The notes under the pieces: generated by a model | Database searches by the model: none | What the model saw: the letters and a program-made list of their open reading frames with translations, nothing else | Told to the model about the DNA's origin: nothing | Part shown: positions 46,557 to 55,445 of the stretch, one piece after another | Position numbering within the stretch: the first letter of the stretch is position 1 | How the letters are laid out: each line of letters begins with the position of its first letter | DNA from: Sabulicella glaciei | Lineage (GTDB): Bacteria; Pseudomonadota; Alphaproteobacteria; Acetobacterales; Acetobacteraceae | Direction: 5' to 3' | Assembly (NCBI RefSeq): GCF_026183895.1 | Contig: NZ_JAPFQI010000017.1 | Span: 1 to 64,000 of the forward strand | DNA length: 64,000 nucleotides | Translations under genes and position numbers: made by a program

Positions 46557-47543
46557 CTAGCGCGCCAGTTCGGGGTTCACCATCATCGCCGGGTCGGGGC
46601 GCCCATCCAGCACGTCCAGGATGTTCTGCGCCGCGATCCGCGCCATGCGCGCCAAGCCTTCCTCCGTCGAGGCGGCGAGGTGCGGGGACAGGATCACCTC
46701 CGGCCGCTTGAGAAGGGGGTTGTCCGGCAGGCAAGGCTCCACCTCCAGCACGTCGGAGCCGAAGCCGTGCAGCCGCCCGGCCCCCAGCGACGCCAGCAGC
46801 GCTGCCTCGTCCACCACAGGGCCGCGCGCCGTGTTCACGACGATCGCGCCGGGCTTCAGCGCGGCGAAGGCCTCCGCATCCATCAGGTGGCGCGTCGCTT
46901 GGGACAGGGGGCAGTGCAGCGTCACCACGTCCGCTTCCGCGAGGGCGGAATGAAGGTCGCGCGCCGGGACCACTCCATCCGCCGCCAGCCGCGCCGGGGT
47001 GTAGCCGGGGTCCAGCACCAGGACGCGCATCCCGAAGGCCTGGCAGTAACGCGCGACCCGCGTGCCGATGCGCCCGTACCCCACCACCAGCACGGTGCGC
47101 CCATGCAGGTCGGCCATCGCAAGCGGCCCGCCCTTGCCGAGCGATTCCGGCCACCACCCGCCCGCCTTCACGCGGGCGTCGAACTGAACCGCTCGCCTCG
47201 CCAGGGCGAGCATGAGCATCATGGCGTGCTCGGCCACCGACAGGTCGTTGGAGCCGTTGGCGACCATCACCGCCACTCCCCGCGCGGTGCAGGCGGGGAT
47301 GTCCACCGTGTCGAAGCCGACGCCGTAGCGTGAGACGCAGCGCAGGCCCGGCGCGGCCTCCAGCGTCGCGGGATCCACGCGTTCCAGCCAGCACAGCACC
47401 GCTTCCGCCGCGCGCAGCGCCGCGTGGAACTGCGGCACGGGCGGGTCGTGCAGCGTGGTCAAGGCGATGTCGGGCCGTGCCTCCAAAAGGGCGCGGCCGG
47501 CGGGGTGAAGATCGCGGCAGAGCAGAACCTGGCGCATGGTCAC
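46557..47543 (-). CDS. D-2-hydroxyacid dehydrogenase
   Basis: A 328-residue NAD(P)-dependent enzyme of the D-isomer 2-hydroxyacid family that interconverts 2-oxo and 2-hydroxy acids. NAD motif GYGRIGTRVA, catalytic Arg in NTARGPVVDE, Glu in DVLEVEP and His in SPHLAAST are all present. A GTG at 47543 overlaps the stop of the Bug receptor gene (GTGA); an ATG at 47537 is two codons in. The pairing suggests uptake and reduction or oxidation of the same organic acid; the acid is unknown. Confidence 0.88.
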   Translation of the reverse strand: MTMRQVLLCRDLHPAGRALLEARPDIALTTLHDPPVPQFHAALRAAEAVLCWLERVDPATLEAAPGLRCVSRYGVGFDTVDIPACTARGVAVMVANGSNDLSVAEHAMMLMLALARRAVQFDARVKAGGWWPESLGKGGPLAMADLHGRTVLVVGYGRIGTRVARYCQAFGMRVLVLDPGYTPARLAADGVVPARDLHSALAEADVVTLHCPLSQATRHLMDAEAFAALKPGAIVVNTARGPVVDEAALLASLGAGRLHGFGSDVLEVEPCLPDNPLLKRPEVILSPHLAASTEEGLARMARIAAQNILDVLDGRPDPAMMVNPELAR

Positions 47544-48508
47544 TCGGTGATCCGCTCGATGTTGTTGCGCTCCACCACCTCGCGCCAGCGCGCGACCTCG
47601 CTGCGGACATGGGCAGCGAAGCGCTCGGGCGGGCCGCCTTCCGGCCGGGTGCCGAGAGTGCGCAGCCGCTCCTGCACCGTCGGGTCGCTGTTGGCCTCAT
47701 TGAACAGGGCGTTGAGCCGCGCCACGATCTCCGGCGGCGTGCCGCGCGGCGCCATGTAGCCGAACCATGGCTCGATCACCGCATCGGTCATCCCGGATTC
47801 CTCCAGCGTCGGCACGTCGGGCAGGGCCGGGTCGCGGGTGCGGCCGCTGACGGCCAGCGCGCGCAGCTGCCCGCCGCGGATCGCGCCGATCAGGGTCGGG
47901 GTGTTCTCGAAGAAGAAATGCGTGTTGCCGGCGATCACCGCCTGCATCCCCGGCGCGCCGCCGCGGAACGGCACGTGCGTCATGCGCAGGCCGAGCCGCC
48001 CGTTCAGGAACTCGCCGAGCAGGTGGTTGGAGGCGCCGAAGCCCGAGGAGGAGAAGTTGACGCGTGTGTTCTCGCGCCGCGCCCATTCCGCGAACTGTTG
48101 AAAGTTCTGCGCCGGGTGGTCGGGCCGCACAGCCAGCGCGTTCATGACCGAGCCGGACCAGAAGACCGGCACGAGGTCGCGCTCGATGTCGTAGGGCATG
48201 CGCGCATAGATGGCGGCGTTGATCGCGCAGTTACCGATGGTGCAGGCGCCGAGCGTGTAGCCGTCGGGCGTGGATTTCGCCACGACATCCATGCCGATAT
48301 TGCCGTTGGCGCCGGAGCGGTTCTCCACCACCCAGCGATTCGGCAGGTCGCGGGAGGCGCGCTCGGCGAAGATGCGGGCGATCAGGTCGGTGGCGCCGCC
48401 GGGCGGGAAGGGGACGATGATCCGCACCGGACGGTCCGGCTGCCAGTTCTGTGCGGCGGCTGGCAAGGCCAGCATCAATGCGCAGAGCGCAAGCGCGAAG
48501 CGGTGCAT
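47540..48508 (-). CDS. Bug/TctC-family substrate-binding protein
   Basis: A 322-residue periplasmic receptor of the Bug (TctC) family, which binds carboxylates and similar small ligands. Signal peptide about 1-20 (LMLALPAAAQ), then the hallmark RPVRIIVPFPPGGATDLIAR and NRSGANGNIGMDVVAKSTPD. No TctA/TctB partner is next to it; a complete tctCBA set lies at 50567-53526. The promoter (48537-48566) and leader resemble those of livK2. It is divergent from leuA. Confidence 0.9.
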   Translation of the reverse strand: MHRFALALCALMLALPAAAQNWQPDRPVRIIVPFPPGGATDLIARIFAERASRDLPNRWVVENRSGANGNIGMDVVAKSTPDGYTLGACTIGNCAINAAIYARMPYDIERDLVPVFWSGSVMNALAVRPDHPAQNFQQFAEWARRENTRVNFSSSGFGASNHLLGEFLNGRLGLRMTHVPFRGGAPGMQAVIAGNTHFFFENTPTLIGAIRGGQLRALAVSGRTRDPALPDVPTLEESGMTDAVIEPWFGYMAPRGTPPEIVARLNALFNEANSDPTVQERLRTLGTRPEGGPPERFAAHVRSEVARWREVVERNNIERITE

Positions 48509-48536
48509 GGATTCCTCCTCCGTTGTCGTTGGGGGA

Positions 48537-48566
48537 AGCTTGCCGGGGGATCGCCGCCCCTGTCCA
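48537..48566 (-). promoter_or_regulatory. Predicted promoter of the Bug receptor gene
   Basis: Minus-strand TGGACA (48566-48561), 18-nt spacer, CAAGCT (48542-48537). The leader after it (GCTTCC, CCAACGAC, then CGGAGGA before the ATG) resembles the livK2 leader (GCTTCCTTCCAACGAC, CGGAGGA). Confidence 0.45.
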
Positions 48567-48601
48567 TCGCCGCGGCTCCCGGCATGAATGGCAAAGGCGG
48601 C

Positions 48602-48630
48602 TTGATCGGCGCGCCCTGGCCCGTTAGGCT
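48602..48630 (+). promoter_or_regulatory. Predicted promoter of the leuA leader-leuA transcript
   Basis: TTGATC (48602-48607), 17-nt spacer, TAGGCT (48625-48630). The predicted start is only a few bases before the leader peptide ATG at 48637, so the leader may be translated from a very short 5' end. Confidence 0.5.
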
Positions 48631-48636
48631 CCCGGA

Positions 48637-48738
48637 ATGGCGATGCGGACCGCACATTCCGTGCTTCCCGCCGGGGTTCCTGCCCGGTCGCTCGCGCTCG
48701 CCCTCCTTCCGCTTCGACTTCTCCGCCCCCGGGCGTGA
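48637..48738 (+). CDS. leuL: leuA leader peptide (putative attenuator, 33 residues)
   Basis: A short open frame of 33 codons between a predicted promoter and leuA. Eight residues are Leu, seven of them within 11 codons (residues 19-29, LALALLPLRLL), all CTC or CTT. The stop at 48736-48738 lies in the 5' arm region of the hairpin that follows. An internal ATG at 48643 with GGA six bases upstream may be the true start. Stalling at Leu codons when charged tRNA-Leu is scarce would change folding ahead of leuA. The layout is that of classical amino-acid attenuators; no homology search was done. Confidence 0.72.
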   Translation: MAMRTAHSVLPAGVPARSLALALLPLRLLRPRA

Positions 48739-48775
48739 CGCGAAGCCGCGCGCTGCGGCCCGCTCCACCCGGGGG
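48726..48775 (+). promoter_or_regulatory. Attenuator-type hairpins between leader peptide and leuA
   Basis: CCCCCGGG (48726-48733) can pair with CCCGGGGG (48768-48775), enclosing GCCGC/GCGGC (48745-48749 with 48755-48759). The outer 5' arm overlaps the last leader codons. An alternative pairing is GGGG near 48772 with CCCC near 48796. There is no T-run, so control may be Rho-assisted or at translation rather than intrinsic termination. Confidence 0.5.
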
Positions 48776-48810
48776 ATACGAAAGCGGAAACCCCAACGAG
48801 AGCTGAGCCC

Positions 48811-50403
48811 ATGCCCATTTCCCATCCTTCCTTCGGCGCCGTTGCCGACGACCGCATCATCATCTTCGATACCACGCTGCGCGACGGCGAGCAGTCGCCC
48901 GGCTTCTCCATGAACCTGGAGGAGAAGATCCGCATGGCCGAGGCCCTGGCGGATCTGGGCGTAGATGTGATGGAGGCGGGCTTCCCCATCGCCTCGGTCG
49001 GCGACTTCGAGAGCGTCGAGGCCATCGCGAAGCGCTTCGCGAAGGACGGCCCGGTGGTCTGCGGCCTGGCCCGCACCGCCCCCGCCGACATCCAGCGCGC
49101 CGCCGAGGCGATCAAGCCCGCCGCCCGCAAGCGCATCCACACCTTCGTTTCCACCAGCCCGCTGCACATGCGGGTGAAGCTGCGCATGGAGCCAGAGGAG
49201 GTGCTGGCCCTGGTCACCGCCTCCGTCACCATGGCGCGCAACGCCACGGATGACGTGGAGTGGTCGGCCGAGGACGGCACCCGCACCGAGCACGAGTTCC
49301 TGTGCCGCTGCGTCGAGGCCGCGATCAAGGCCGGCGCCACCACCATCAACATCCCCGACACGGTGGGCTATGCCGTGCCGGAGGACATGGCGCACATCTT
49401 CCGCATGCTGCGCGAGCGCGTGCCGGGTGCGGACGGGGTGATCTTCTCCACCCACAACCACAACGACCTGGGCCTGGCCGTCGCCAACACCCTGGCCGCG
49501 ATCCGTGCCGGGGCGCGGCAGGTGGAGTGCACCATCAACGGCATCGGCGAGCGCGCGGGCAACGCGTCGCTGGAGGAGGCGGTGATGGCGCTGCGCACGC
49601 GCCACGACGCCGTGCCAGTGCAGAACAACATCGTCACCACCAAGCTGCTGAAGGTGTCGAAGCTGCTGGCCGCCACTACGGGCTTCGACGTGCAGCCCAA
49701 CAAGGCGATCGTCGGCCGCAACGCCTTCGCGCACGAATCGGGCATCCACCAGGATGGCGTGCTGAAGGACGCCTCCACCTACGAGATCATGACGCCCGAG
49801 AGCGTGGGCTGGACCACCAACTCGCTGATCCTGGGCAAGCATTCCGGCCGCGCCGCCTTCCGCGATCGGCTGAAGTCGCTGGGCTACGAGGTGGGCGACA
49901 ACCAGCTGAACGATGCCTTCAAGCGCTTCAAGGACCTCGCGGACCGCAAGAAGGTCGTCTACGACGAGGACATTGCGGCCCTGGTGGACGAGGAGGTCCA
50001 TCGCGGCTCCGAGCGCATCGTGCTGACGGGGCTGAACGTCTCCACCGGCATGGGCACCAAGCCGATGGCGACCATCACCCTGGAGGTGGATGGCGAGCGG
50101 CGCGACGGCATGGCGATCGGCGACGGAGCTGTGGACGCCACCTTCAACGCGCTGCGCCAGGCCTGGCCGCATGAGATCGACCTGAAGCTCTATGCGGTGC
50201 AGAGCATCACCGGCGGCACCGACGCCCAGGCGCGCGTCACCGTGCGCTTCGAGGAGAAGGGCAAGCTGGTGGACGGGCAGGGCTCCGACACCTGCACCAT
50301 CGTCGCCTCGGCCAGGGCCTATGTGCACGCACTGAACAAGCTGCTGGTGAAGCGCGAGCGGACGGAGCCGCCCTCGGTGCTGCCGCAGAAGGCCAGCGCC
50401 TAG
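48811..50403 (+). CDS. leuA: 2-isopropylmalate synthase
   Basis: First committed step of leucine synthesis: acetyl-CoA plus 2-oxoisovalerate. 530 residues: catalytic FDTTLRDGEQSPGFSM (about 19-34), metal-binding THNHNDLGLAVAN, GIGERAGNASLEE, and the C-terminal allosteric leucine-binding domain (about 395-515). Stand-alone transcript behind a Leu-rich leader peptide. It is followed by 163 nt with the tctCBA promoter and leader. Confidence 0.97.
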   Translation: MPISHPSFGAVADDRIIIFDTTLRDGEQSPGFSMNLEEKIRMAEALADLGVDVMEAGFPIASVGDFESVEAIAKRFAKDGPVVCGLARTAPADIQRAAEAIKPAARKRIHTFVSTSPLHMRVKLRMEPEEVLALVTASVTMARNATDDVEWSAEDGTRTEHEFLCRCVEAAIKAGATTINIPDTVGYAVPEDMAHIFRMLRERVPGADGVIFSTHNHNDLGLAVANTLAAIRAGARQVECTINGIGERAGNASLEEAVMALRTRHDAVPVQNNIVTTKLLKVSKLLAATTGFDVQPNKAIVGRNAFAHESGIHQDGVLKDASTYEIMTPESVGWTTNSLILGKHSGRAAFRDRLKSLGYEVGDNQLNDAFKRFKDLADRKKVVYDEDIAALVDEEVHRGSERIVLTGLNVSTGMGTKPMATITLEVDGERRDGMAIGDGAVDATFNALRQAWPHEIDLKLYAVQSITGGTDAQARVTVRFEEKGKLVDGQGSDTCTIVASARAYVHALNKLLVKRERTEPPSVLPQKASA

Positions 50404-50489
50404 CGCAGTCCGCAGCCGGCCGCACCAGGCGATCTGCGAGCCTGATTCACCGCCTCGGCGGTCTCACCGGTGGATCAGGCTCGGCGCGC

Positions 50490-50519
50490 TTGATGCGGCG
50501 GCATCGGAGAGCCTAGCCT
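50490..50519 (+). promoter_or_regulatory. Predicted promoter of tctCBA
   Basis: TTGATG (50490-50495), 18-nt spacer, TAGCCT (50514-50519). It has the same spacing and -10 type as the promoters of the other substrate-binding-protein genes. Confidence 0.5.
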
Positions 50520-50531
50520 TCCCTCTCGGAC

Positions 50532-50548
50532 GCGGCGCCAAGCCGCGC
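50532..50548 (+). promoter_or_regulatory. Leader hairpin before tctC, shared with livK1 (17253-17269)
   Basis: GCGGCGCCAAGCCGCGC forms GCGGC/GCCGC around GCCAA (extended by one C-G pair here). It is followed by CAGGGAGGAA, the ribosome-binding site of tctC. The 5' leader CCTTCCCT can also pair with AGGGAGG around this hairpin, which would cover that site. The 17-base sequence is identical to the one before livK1. Confidence 0.6.
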
Positions 50549-50566
50549 CAGGGAGGAAAAGACGCC

Positions 50567-51550
50567 ATGGTGCCCACGCGCCGCCGCACCCTGCTTGCCG
50601 CCGCCATCACCGGTGGAGGGCTTGCAACGCCCGCCCTCGCGCAGGGCCGCTACCCGTCCCGACCGGTCCAGCTGATCGTGCCCTGGGGCGCGGGGGGCGG
50701 CACCGACGCCACCGCGCGCATCGTCGGCTCGCTGCTGGAGCGCGACCTGGGGCAGCCGGTGAACGTGGTGAACCGCACCGGCGGCTCCGGCGTCGTCGGC
50801 CATTCCGCCATCGCCACCGCCCCGCCCGATGGCCACACCATCGGCATGATCACCGTCGAGATCGCGATGATGCACTGGCAGGGGCTGACGGAACTCAAGC
50901 CCACCAGCTACACGCCCATCGGCCTGGTGAACCAGGACCCGCCGGGGGTGCAGGTGGCGCAGAACGCGCCCTATGCCGACATCCGCGCCCTGGCCGAGGC
51001 CATCAAGTCGCGCCCCGCCGGGACGTTCCGCGCCAGCGGCACAGGGCAGGGCGGGATCTGGCACCTCGCCCTGGTGGGGTGGCTGCAGGCCATGGGGCTG
51101 CGCGGCGACCACGTGCGCTGGGTCCCCTCGAATGGCGCGGCGCCTGCCATGCAGGAACTGGCGGCGGGCGGCGTGGACATCGTGTCCTGCTCCGTCCCCG
51201 AGGCGCGTGCGATGCTGGATGCGGGACGCGCCCGGTCGCTGGCCATCATGGCGCCCGAGCGCAACCCGCAATTCGCCCAGGTGCCGACGCTGAACGAGAC
51301 GCTGGGCATCAACTACTCCACCGGCGCATGGCGCGGCATCGCGGGGCCGCGCAACCTGCCCGCCCCGGTGGTCGCACGCCTCGGCGAGGCACTGAAGCGC
51401 GCCTATGACAGCAACGAGTACAAGGAGTTCATGGCGAGCCGCGGCTTCGGCACGGTCTGGCGCGATGCGGAGGGCTTCGCGAGCTTCATGGCCGAATCCG
51501 ACCGCGGCATGGGCGAGGCGATGCGCGCCGCCGGGCTGGCGCGCGGCTGA
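50567..51550 (+). CDS. tctC: Tripartite tricarboxylate transporter receptor TctC
   Basis: A 327-residue Bug-family periplasmic receptor. Signal peptide with RRRTLLAAAITGGGLATPALAQ character (twin-arginine-like), then RYPSRPVQLIVPWGAGGGTD and NRTGGSGVVGHSAIATAPPD. It is followed by tctB and tctA, forming a complete secondary carboxylate importer. Ligand not predictable. Confidence 0.92.
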   Translation: MVPTRRRTLLAAAITGGGLATPALAQGRYPSRPVQLIVPWGAGGGTDATARIVGSLLERDLGQPVNVVNRTGGSGVVGHSAIATAPPDGHTIGMITVEIAMMHWQGLTELKPTSYTPIGLVNQDPPGVQVAQNAPYADIRALAEAIKSRPAGTFRASGTGQGGIWHLALVGWLQAMGLRGDHVRWVPSNGAAPAMQELAAGGVDIVSCSVPEARAMLDAGRARSLAIMAPERNPQFAQVPTLNETLGINYSTGAWRGIAGPRNLPAPVVARLGEALKRAYDSNEYKEFMASRGFGTVWRDAEGFASFMAESDRGMGEAMRAAGLARG

Positions 51551-51560
51551 GGGCGCGGCC

Positions 51561-52025
51561 TTGCGCCTGCACGACGCAGCGCTGGGGGGACTGCTCCTCG
51601 GCCTCGCGGCCTGGATCTGGTGGCTGACCGGGTTCTTTCCGGCCTTCCCCGGCCAGGATTACGGGCCGAGCCTGTTCCCGCGCGTCCTCGGGTCCGGCAT
51701 CGCGCTGTGCGGCGCCTTGCTGCTCCTGCGCGGTTTGCGCGAAGGCGGGCCTGTCCTCCAGGTGGAGGAGTGGGCGCGCGACCCGGTGCGCCTCCTTTCG
51801 TTTCTCGCCGTGCCGGGGGCAGTGCTGCTCTATATCCTCCTGTCGGACTGGGTGGGGTTCATCCCGCTCGCCTTCGTCCTGCTGCTGGGGTTGACGCTGT
51901 GGTTCCGGGCGCGGCCTGTCGTGGCGCTGCCGGTGGCGGCCGGCGTGACCCTGGCCGTCCACTGGTTCTTCGCAGGGATGATGCGTGTTCCCTTGCCGCG
52001 CGGCTGGCTGGACGCGGTGCTGTAG
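51561..52025 (+). CDS. tctB: Tripartite tricarboxylate transporter small membrane subunit TctB
   Basis: A 154-residue membrane protein with four hydrophobic segments and the family opening LGGLLLGLAAWIWWLTGFFPA with GPSLFPRVLG. The likely start is TTG at 51561, 10 nt after tctC; the frame is open further up but only inside tctC. tctA begins after one base. Confidence 0.85.
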   Translation: MRLHDAALGGLLLGLAAWIWWLTGFFPAFPGQDYGPSLFPRVLGSGIALCGALLLLRGLREGGPVLQVEEWARDPVRLLSFLAVPGAVLLYILLSDWVGFIPLAFVLLLGLTLWFRARPVVALPVAAGVTLAVHWFFAGMMRVPLPRGWLDAVL

Positions 52026-52026
52026 C

Positions 52027-53526
52027 GTGGAAGCGATCCTCCAGGCCTTCGCGCTGGTTTTCGACCCCGCCGTGCTGGGGGTGATCCTGATCTCGGCCGT
52101 GTTCGGGCTGTTCGTGGGCGCCATGCCCGGCCTGACCGCGACCATGGCGACCGCGCTCCTGGTGCCCGTCACCTTCTTCATGGACCCTGTGCCCGCGCTG
52201 GGCGCCATCGTGACTGCCACCGCCATGGCGATCTTCGCAGGCGACATCCCGGGCGCAATGCTGCGCATGCCGGGCACTCCGGCCTCCGCCGCCTATGCCG
52301 ACGAATCCTACGCCATGACGCGGCGCGGCCTGCTGAACCTCAACATGGGGGTGAACCTCGTCTTCTCGGTCGCGGGCGGGCTGATCGGCATCGCCGTGCT
52401 GGTGCTTTGCGCGCCCCTGCTGGCCGAGGTCGCGATCAACTTCTCCTCCTTCGAGTATTTCTGGCTCGCCTGTCTCGGCCTCACCTGCGCGGTGTTCCTG
52501 TCCAACGCTGACCCGGTGAAGGGCGTGCTGTCGCTGCTGATCGGCCTGCTCCTCGCCACGGTCGGCATCGATCCTTCGGCGGGGGTGCCGCGCTTCACCT
52601 TTGGCGAGGTGGAGCTGATGCAGGGGGTGAATTTCGTCGCCACGATGATCGGCATGTTCGCCGTGTCGGAATTGCTGCGCGGCGCGGTGACGGTGCGCGG
52701 CAGCGGCGGCGCGGTGGTGGAGCAGGTGGGCGACGTGTTCCGCGGCCTGGGCGCGGTGTGGCGGCGTTACTGGTTCAACTTCCTGCGCGGCAGCGGCATC
52801 GGCACGTTGATCGGCGCGCTGCCCGGCGCGGGAGCGGATATCGCGGCCTGGATTTCCTACGCCGTGTCCAAGCGCTTCTCCCGCGAGAAGGAAAAGTTCG
52901 GCACCGGCCATGTCGAAGGCGTGGTGGACGCGACGGCGGCGAACAACTCCGCCCTGGCCAGCGCGTGGATCCCGGCGCTGGTCTTCGGCATTCCCGGAGA
53001 CTCGATCACCGCCATCGTCATCGGCGTGCTCTACATGAAGGGGATGAACCCGGGGCCGACAGTGTTCCTGGAGAACCCGCAGCTCATCTATGCGGTGTTC
53101 CTGATCTTCATCCTCGCCAATCTGCTGCTGCTGCCGCTGGGCTGGGCGGCGATCAAGGGCGCGCGGCAGGTGCTGCGGACGCCGCGCAACCTCCTGCTTC
53201 CGGTCATCCTGCTGTTCTGCGTCGTCGGCTCCTTCGCCATGACCAACAGCCTGTATGGCGTGTCGCTCATGCTGGCGATGGGGCTGTTCGGCTGGTTCCT
53301 GGAGCAGCACGGAATCCCGGTCGCGCCGCTCATCCTCGGCCTCGTGCTCGGCGAAATGCTGGAGCAGACCTTCGTGCAGAACATGATCAAGGCCGATGGC
53401 GACTGGCTGGAATTCTTCAGCCGACCCATCGCTGGGGCGCTAGGCGTGGCAACACTGGCGATCTGGGTCCTGATGGTGGGCAGGGCGGTGGCCGGGGGGC
53501 GGGCACCCAAGGCACAGGTGGCCTGA
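52027..53526 (+). CDS. tctA: Tripartite tricarboxylate transporter large permease TctA
   Basis: A 499-residue permease with about 11-12 membrane segments. Marks are FGLFVGAMPGLTATMATALLVP (about 21-42), PGAMLRMPGTPAS, GIGTLIGALPGAGADIAAW and GIPGDSITAIVIG. GTG at 52027 gives the standard N-terminus VEAILQAFALVFDP; an ATG 42 nt upstream is inside tctB. It works with TctB and the binding protein as an ion-coupled carboxylate importer. Confidence 0.93.
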   Translation: MEAILQAFALVFDPAVLGVILISAVFGLFVGAMPGLTATMATALLVPVTFFMDPVPALGAIVTATAMAIFAGDIPGAMLRMPGTPASAAYADESYAMTRRGLLNLNMGVNLVFSVAGGLIGIAVLVLCAPLLAEVAINFSSFEYFWLACLGLTCAVFLSNADPVKGVLSLLIGLLLATVGIDPSAGVPRFTFGEVELMQGVNFVATMIGMFAVSELLRGAVTVRGSGGAVVEQVGDVFRGLGAVWRRYWFNFLRGSGIGTLIGALPGAGADIAAWISYAVSKRFSREKEKFGTGHVEGVVDATAANNSALASAWIPALVFGIPGDSITAIVIGVLYMKGMNPGPTVFLENPQLIYAVFLIFILANLLLLPLGWAAIKGARQVLRTPRNLLLPVILLFCVVGSFAMTNSLYGVSLMLAMGLFGWFLEQHGIPVAPLILGLVLGEMLEQTFVQNMIKADGDWLEFFSRPIAGALGVATLAIWVLMVGRAVAGGRAPKAQVA

Positions 53527-53585
53527 GCGCATCAAGCGGCGCCGGCCCGTCGCGGTCGGGGCGCCGTTGCGGCAAGCTGGGGCCG

Positions 53586-54338
53586 ATGCTTCCGGATTCT
53601 CTTGCCTTCTGGCAGGGGCCGCTGCTGCCCCTCCTCGTGTCGCTTGCCTGGGCCGCGCTGCTGCGCGGACGGCCCCTAGGGGCGCTGGCGCTCGGCCTTG
53701 GTGCCCTGGCGGGGTTCGCGCTGATCCTGGGGATCAGCCTCGCCTCGCCCCGGCAAAGCTTCGAGCGCCTGCCAGCGCTGATGGCGGGCGCGGTCCTCCT
53801 GTCCCTGCCGCTCTGCTTCTTGCGGGGACGATGGGCGGCGGGGGCGCTGGCGGCCGCTTCCGTCCTGCTGGGCGGCTGGTGGCTGGGCGGCGCGCCGCTT
53901 TGGGGACCCGATGCGGCGCGCGCCTTGCCGGTGATGCTGGCCGCCGCGCTGGCCGCCGCCCTTGCGACCGCAGAGGCGAGCGATGCGCGCCGCGCGGCTG
54001 CGGTGGCGGCGTTGGCGGCGGCCCTGCTCGTCCTGGCCGCGCCGCCAGGGCCATGGCTGATGCTGGGCCTGGCTTGGGCTGCAGCCACAGGCGGGGCGCT
54101 GGCGTCGGGGACGGCGATGCCGTTCGCGGCGCGCGTGCCCTTCGCGCTCGGCCTGGCCGGGGTGACGCTCGGCCCCGCCCTGGCGCGCGGCGCGCCGGGA
54201 GACTGGCTCCTGGCGCTGGCACCGATCGGGACGATGCTGCTGGCGCCACGCCTGGCCATGCGGGGCGGCGGATGGCTAGCCTTCGCGGCGCTGGCCGCGC
54301 TGGCCCTGCTCGCGGCATGGGGGATATCCCTTGGTTGA
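53586..54338 (+). CDS. Hypothetical multi-pass membrane protein
   Basis: A 250-residue very hydrophobic, Ala/Leu/Gly-rich protein with about nine or ten predicted membrane segments and almost no polar loops. I recognise no family. It lies 59 nt after tctA in the same direction and just before the rhamnose genes; it could be the end of the tct transcript or unrelated. Frame, composition and start ATG look genuine. Confidence 0.65.
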   Translation: MLPDSLAFWQGPLLPLLVSLAWAALLRGRPLGALALGLGALAGFALILGISLASPRQSFERLPALMAGAVLLSLPLCFLRGRWAAGALAAASVLLGGWWLGGAPLWGPDAARALPVMLAAALAAALATAEASDARRAAAVAALAAALLVLAAPPGPWLMLGLAWAAATGGALASGTAMPFAARVPFALGLAGVTLGPALARGAPGDWLLALAPIGTMLLAPRLAMRGGGWLAFAALAALALLAAWGISLG

Positions 54339-54386
54339 CCCATGAAGGGATTAGGGTATTGCCGGGCATCCTTTCGCGGAGGCCTC

Positions 54387-55445
54387 GTGACCCTTCTTCT
54401 CACCGGCGGCTGCGGCTTCATCGGCTCGGCCGTGGTTCGCCACATCCTCGGCACCACCGATGAGGCCGTGGTCAACATCGACAAGCTGACCTACGCCGCC
54501 AGCCCCGAGGCGCTGGAAGCCTGGCGCGCGCATCCGCGCCACGTGCTGATCCAGGCCGATATCTGCGACGCCGAGGCGATGCGCTCGGCCTTCCGCACGC
54601 ACCGGCCCCGCGCCGTCATGCACCTGGCGGCCGAAAGCCACGTGGACCGCTCCATCGACGGGCCGGCGGAGTTCATCCGCACCAATGTCGTCGGCACCCA
54701 GGTGATGCTGGAGGCGGCGCGCGAATACTGGTCCGGCCTGGAGGGCGAGGCGAAGGCGGCGTTCCGCTTCCACCACGTCTCGACCGACGAGGTGTTCGGC
54801 TCGCTTTATCCCGGCGATCCGCCCTTCACCCCCGAGACGCCCTACGACCCGCGCTCGCCCTATTCGGCCAGCAAGGCGGCGAGCGATCATCTCGTGCGCG
54901 CCTGGAACCACACCTACGGCTTCCCGTCCTTCGTTTCCAACACGACGAACAACTACGGGCCGTGGCAGTTCCCGGAAAAGCTGATCCCGCTCGTCACGCT
55001 CAATGCGCTGGAGGGCAAGCAACTCCCCGTCTATGGCAAGGGCGACAACGTGCGCGACTGGCTGCACGTGGAGGACCATGCCGAGGCGCTGGCGCTGGCG
55101 CTGTTCCGCGGCCAGCCCGGCGCGACCTACTGCATCGGCCCGCGCCAGGAGCGCACCAACCTGGACGTGGTGAAGGCGATCTGCGCCACGCTCGACCGGC
55201 TGCGTCCGGATCCCGCCGGCCCGCGCGAGCGGCTGATCACCTTCGTCAAGGACCGGCCGGGCCATGACTTCCGCTACGCCATGGACCCTTCGGGCGCCGA
55301 GGCGGCGCTCGGGTGGAAGGCGCGCTTCGATTTCGAGAGTGGTCTGGAACACACGATCCGCTGGTACCTGGATCACGAGGCCTGGTGGCGGCCGATCCGG
55401 GAAAAGGCCTATGCGGGCCAGCGTTTGGGAGGCGTGAAGTCGTGA
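54387..55445 (+). CDS. rfbB: dTDP-glucose 4,6-dehydratase
   Basis: Second step of dTDP-L-rhamnose synthesis. 352 residues: Rossmann motif [16 protein letters not shown] (about 6-21), [15 protein letters not shown], catalytic STDEVFGS and [11 protein letters not shown], and [17 protein letters not shown] at 54387 with GGAGG 4 nt upstream fixes the start; an ATG 45 nt earlier adds a non-homologous N-terminus. A weak promoter (TTGACC 54335-54340, TATTGC 54357-54362) precedes it. It heads rfbBACD. Confidence 0.96.
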   Translation: MTLLLTGGCGFIGSAVVRHILGTTDEAVVNIDKLTYAASPEALEAWRAHPRHVLIQADICDAEAMRSAFRTHRPRAVMHLAAESHVDRSIDGPAEFIRTNVVGTQVMLEAAREYWSGLEGEAKAAFRFHHVSTDEVFGSLYPGDPPFTPETPYDPRSPYSASKAASDHLVRAWNHTYGFPSFVSNTTNNYGPWQFPEKLIPLVTLNALEGKQLPVYGKGDNVRDWLHVEDHAEALALALFRGQPGATYCIGPRQERTNLDVVKAICATLDRLRPDPAGPRERLITFVKDRPGHDFRYAMDPSGAEAALGWKARFDFESGLEHTIRWYLDHEAWWRPIREKAYAGQRLGGVKS

